From Qipengyuania spongiae (lineage in GTDB: Bacteria > Pseudomonadota > Alphaproteobacteria > Sphingomonadales > Sphingomonadaceae): a stretch of 64,000 bases of DNA. Made by a program: the position numbers and the translations under genes. Positions 63,022 through 64,000 of this stretch are shown here, piece after piece. The number at the start of each line of letters is the position of its first letter. Position 1 is the first letter of the stretch. The stretch covers positions 2,428,501-2,492,500 of the forward strand of contig NZ_CP092471.1 of assembly GCF_026168555.1 (NCBI RefSeq). The letters run 5' to 3'. A model generated the notes under the pieces. That model saw nothing but the letters and a program-made list of their open reading frames with translations. It searched no databases and had not been told where the DNA came from.

Positions 63022-64000
63022 TCAGCTTTCCGCCGCGAGCAGGGCGGCGGCTTCCAGCATCCGGTTGCGATGATCGCGGCTCGTCGCGGTCGGCCAGTTG
63101 CCGACCAGCGCGATCACCATGCGCTGCTGCGGAAGAATCGTAATCGATTGACCGAAAATGCCCTGCGCGCCGAAATTGCCGCCGGGATAGGTCCACCACT
63201 GATAGCCGTAGCCGAAGCCCGGCGCGCCGACATCGTAACGCGGCGCGGTCGCCTCGGCGAACCAGTCCGGGCTCACCACGCCCTTGCCGCCTTCGAGCAC
63301 GAACTGGCCGAAGCGCGCGTAATCCGACAGCCGGATCGACAGGCAGCACCCGCCGATATTGCCGCCGCGCGGATCGGTCATCCAGAACAGATCCCCGGCA
63401 AAGCCCGCCGGATCGACGATCTTGTCCTTGGCATAGGCGGCGAGCGGCATGCCCACAGCCTCTTCCACCAGCAGGCCGAGGAGGTTGGTCTCCCCGGTCT
63501 TGTAGACCCATTTGCTGCCCGCCGGCGCCTCGCGGGGGAGCGAACGCATCTGCGCGACGATCGCTTCCTTGCCGTAGCGCTCCTGAAACTCGGTCATCCG
63601 GGCGACGTCGCTGGCGGGATCGGTGTAATCCTCGTTCCAGGCAACGCCCGAACTCATCGTGGCGAGCTGGCGAATGGTCACATCGTCATAGGCCGAACCG
63701 CGCAGGCCGGGAATGTAGCGGGTCACCTTCTCGTCGAGACTGGTGATGAAACCATCCTCCAGCGCCGCGCCGAGCAGGGTGGAGGTGAAGCTCTTGGCGA
63801 CCGAGAAGCTGGTCCAGCGGCCCTCAGGTCCGAAGCCGAGCCCGTAATTCTCGTAACGGATCCGACCGTCCTGCAGCACCATCAGCCCCGCTGCGCCGGT
63901 TTCTGCGACCAGCGTGTCGAGCCGCGTCTTGAGAGGGGCCGAGAAGGCCGTGCCACGCGGCAGCGTTCGCGGGGTCGGCGCGGCCTCGACATCGAGCCCG
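63022..64000 (-). CDS. Serine hydrolase, beta-lactamase-fold (N-terminus outside the window)
   Basis: At least 325 residues; the frame is open to base 64000, so the start lies beyond the right edge. The class C-like catalytic serine is in FSVAKSFTS (SxxK), with Y in LSDYARFGQF as the second motif; GIFGQSIT holds the third. PRGTAFSAPLKTRLDTL precedes it. Such enzymes include esterases, amide hydrolases of the NylB type and D-aminopeptidases; beta-lactamase activity is not implied. Converges with the PilZ gene. Confidence 0.85.
   Translation of the reverse strand, partial: GLDVEAAPTPRTLPRGTAFSAPLKTRLDTLVAETGAAGLMVLQDGRIRYENYGLGFGPEGRWTSFSVAKSFTSTLLGAALEDGFITSLDEKVTRYIPGLRGSAYDDVTIRQLATMSSGVAWNEDYTDPASDVARMTEFQERYGKEAIVAQMRSLPREAPAGSKWVYKTGETNLLGLLVEEAVGMPLAAYAKDKIVDPAGFAGDLFWMTDPRGGNIGGCCLSIRLSDYARFGQFVLEGGKGVVSPDWFAEATAPRYDVGAPGFGYGYQWWTYPGGNFGAQGIFGQSITILPQQRMVIALVGNWPTATSRDHRNRMLEAAALLAAES

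Overview
The window reads as a chromosomal segment of a high-GC alphaproteobacterium, most likely of the order Sphingomonadales and probably of the Erythrobacter/Qipengyuania kind. This is inferred from gene content and order: a complete XrtA/PEP-CTERM exopolysaccharide locus of the sphingomonad type, ribonuclease E divergent from an amidase-PBP1A-prfB operon, a GTTC-N7-GTTC LexA box, and sphingomonad-like protein sequences. No rRNA, tRNA, CRISPR array, insertion sequence or prophage gene was seen.

Layout. 1-4.6 kb: truncated aldehyde dehydrogenase, thiolase, a small lipoprotein, an SH3 protein, a 2-hydroxyacid dehydrogenase and an NTF2-like protein. 4.6-7.1 kb: an orphan PAS-PAS chemoreceptor-like protein and a nitronate-monooxygenase-type flavoprotein with an extra cysteine cluster. 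7.1-15.9 kb: leftward operon amidase > PBP1A > prfB > lipoprotein-type methyltransferase, divergent from rne with a long structured leader. 16.1-20.4 kb: ATP-grasp ligase, then sdhB-thioesterase-zapE, then a pirin.

20.4-39.6 kb is the main locus. A leftward run encodes an export lipoprotein, chain-length determinant, tyrosine autokinase, outer-membrane barrel, AAA ATPase, polysaccharide deacetylase, FemAB-like protein, glycosyltransferase, exosortase A (XrtA, here without an EpsI tail) and an asparagine-synthase-like amidotransferase. It is followed by a homologue of RpfF, the diffusible-signal-factor synthase. To the right lies the XrtA-associated acyl module: PLP decarboxylase and acyl-CoA ligase leftward; GNAT/FemAB-like protein, acyl carrier protein and two alpha/beta hydrolases rightward. 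Export and XrtA genes would build and secrete an exopolysaccharide and process PEP-CTERM proteins (none encoded here), while the acyl module presumably makes or attaches a small acylated compound that has not been identified.

39.6-46 kb: rlmD-type RNA methyltransferase, nnr, a small lipoprotein, an N-formylglutamate amidohydrolase-like protein, ispE and ETF-ubiquinone oxidoreductase. 45.9-50 kb: a uracil-DNA-glycosylase-like protein without the usual iron-sulfur cysteines, lytic transglycosylase, moaB and a radical SAM gene behind a LexA box. 50-60 kb (leftward): flavin reductase-like protein, DUF1330 protein, rluE, acyl-CoA synthetase, dnaE, small membrane protein, glutathione peroxidase, a small unknown, and lolD-lolC. 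60-64 kb: purF, SDR, PilZ protein with a foldable leader, and a truncated serine hydrolase.

The strongest non-coding signals are two interleaved stems before sdhB, the rne leader, inverted repeats before the export gene of the exopolysaccharide run, a stem covering the ribosome-binding site of the PilZ gene, and the LexA operator. All coordinates come from reading the sequence; no database or folding program was run.
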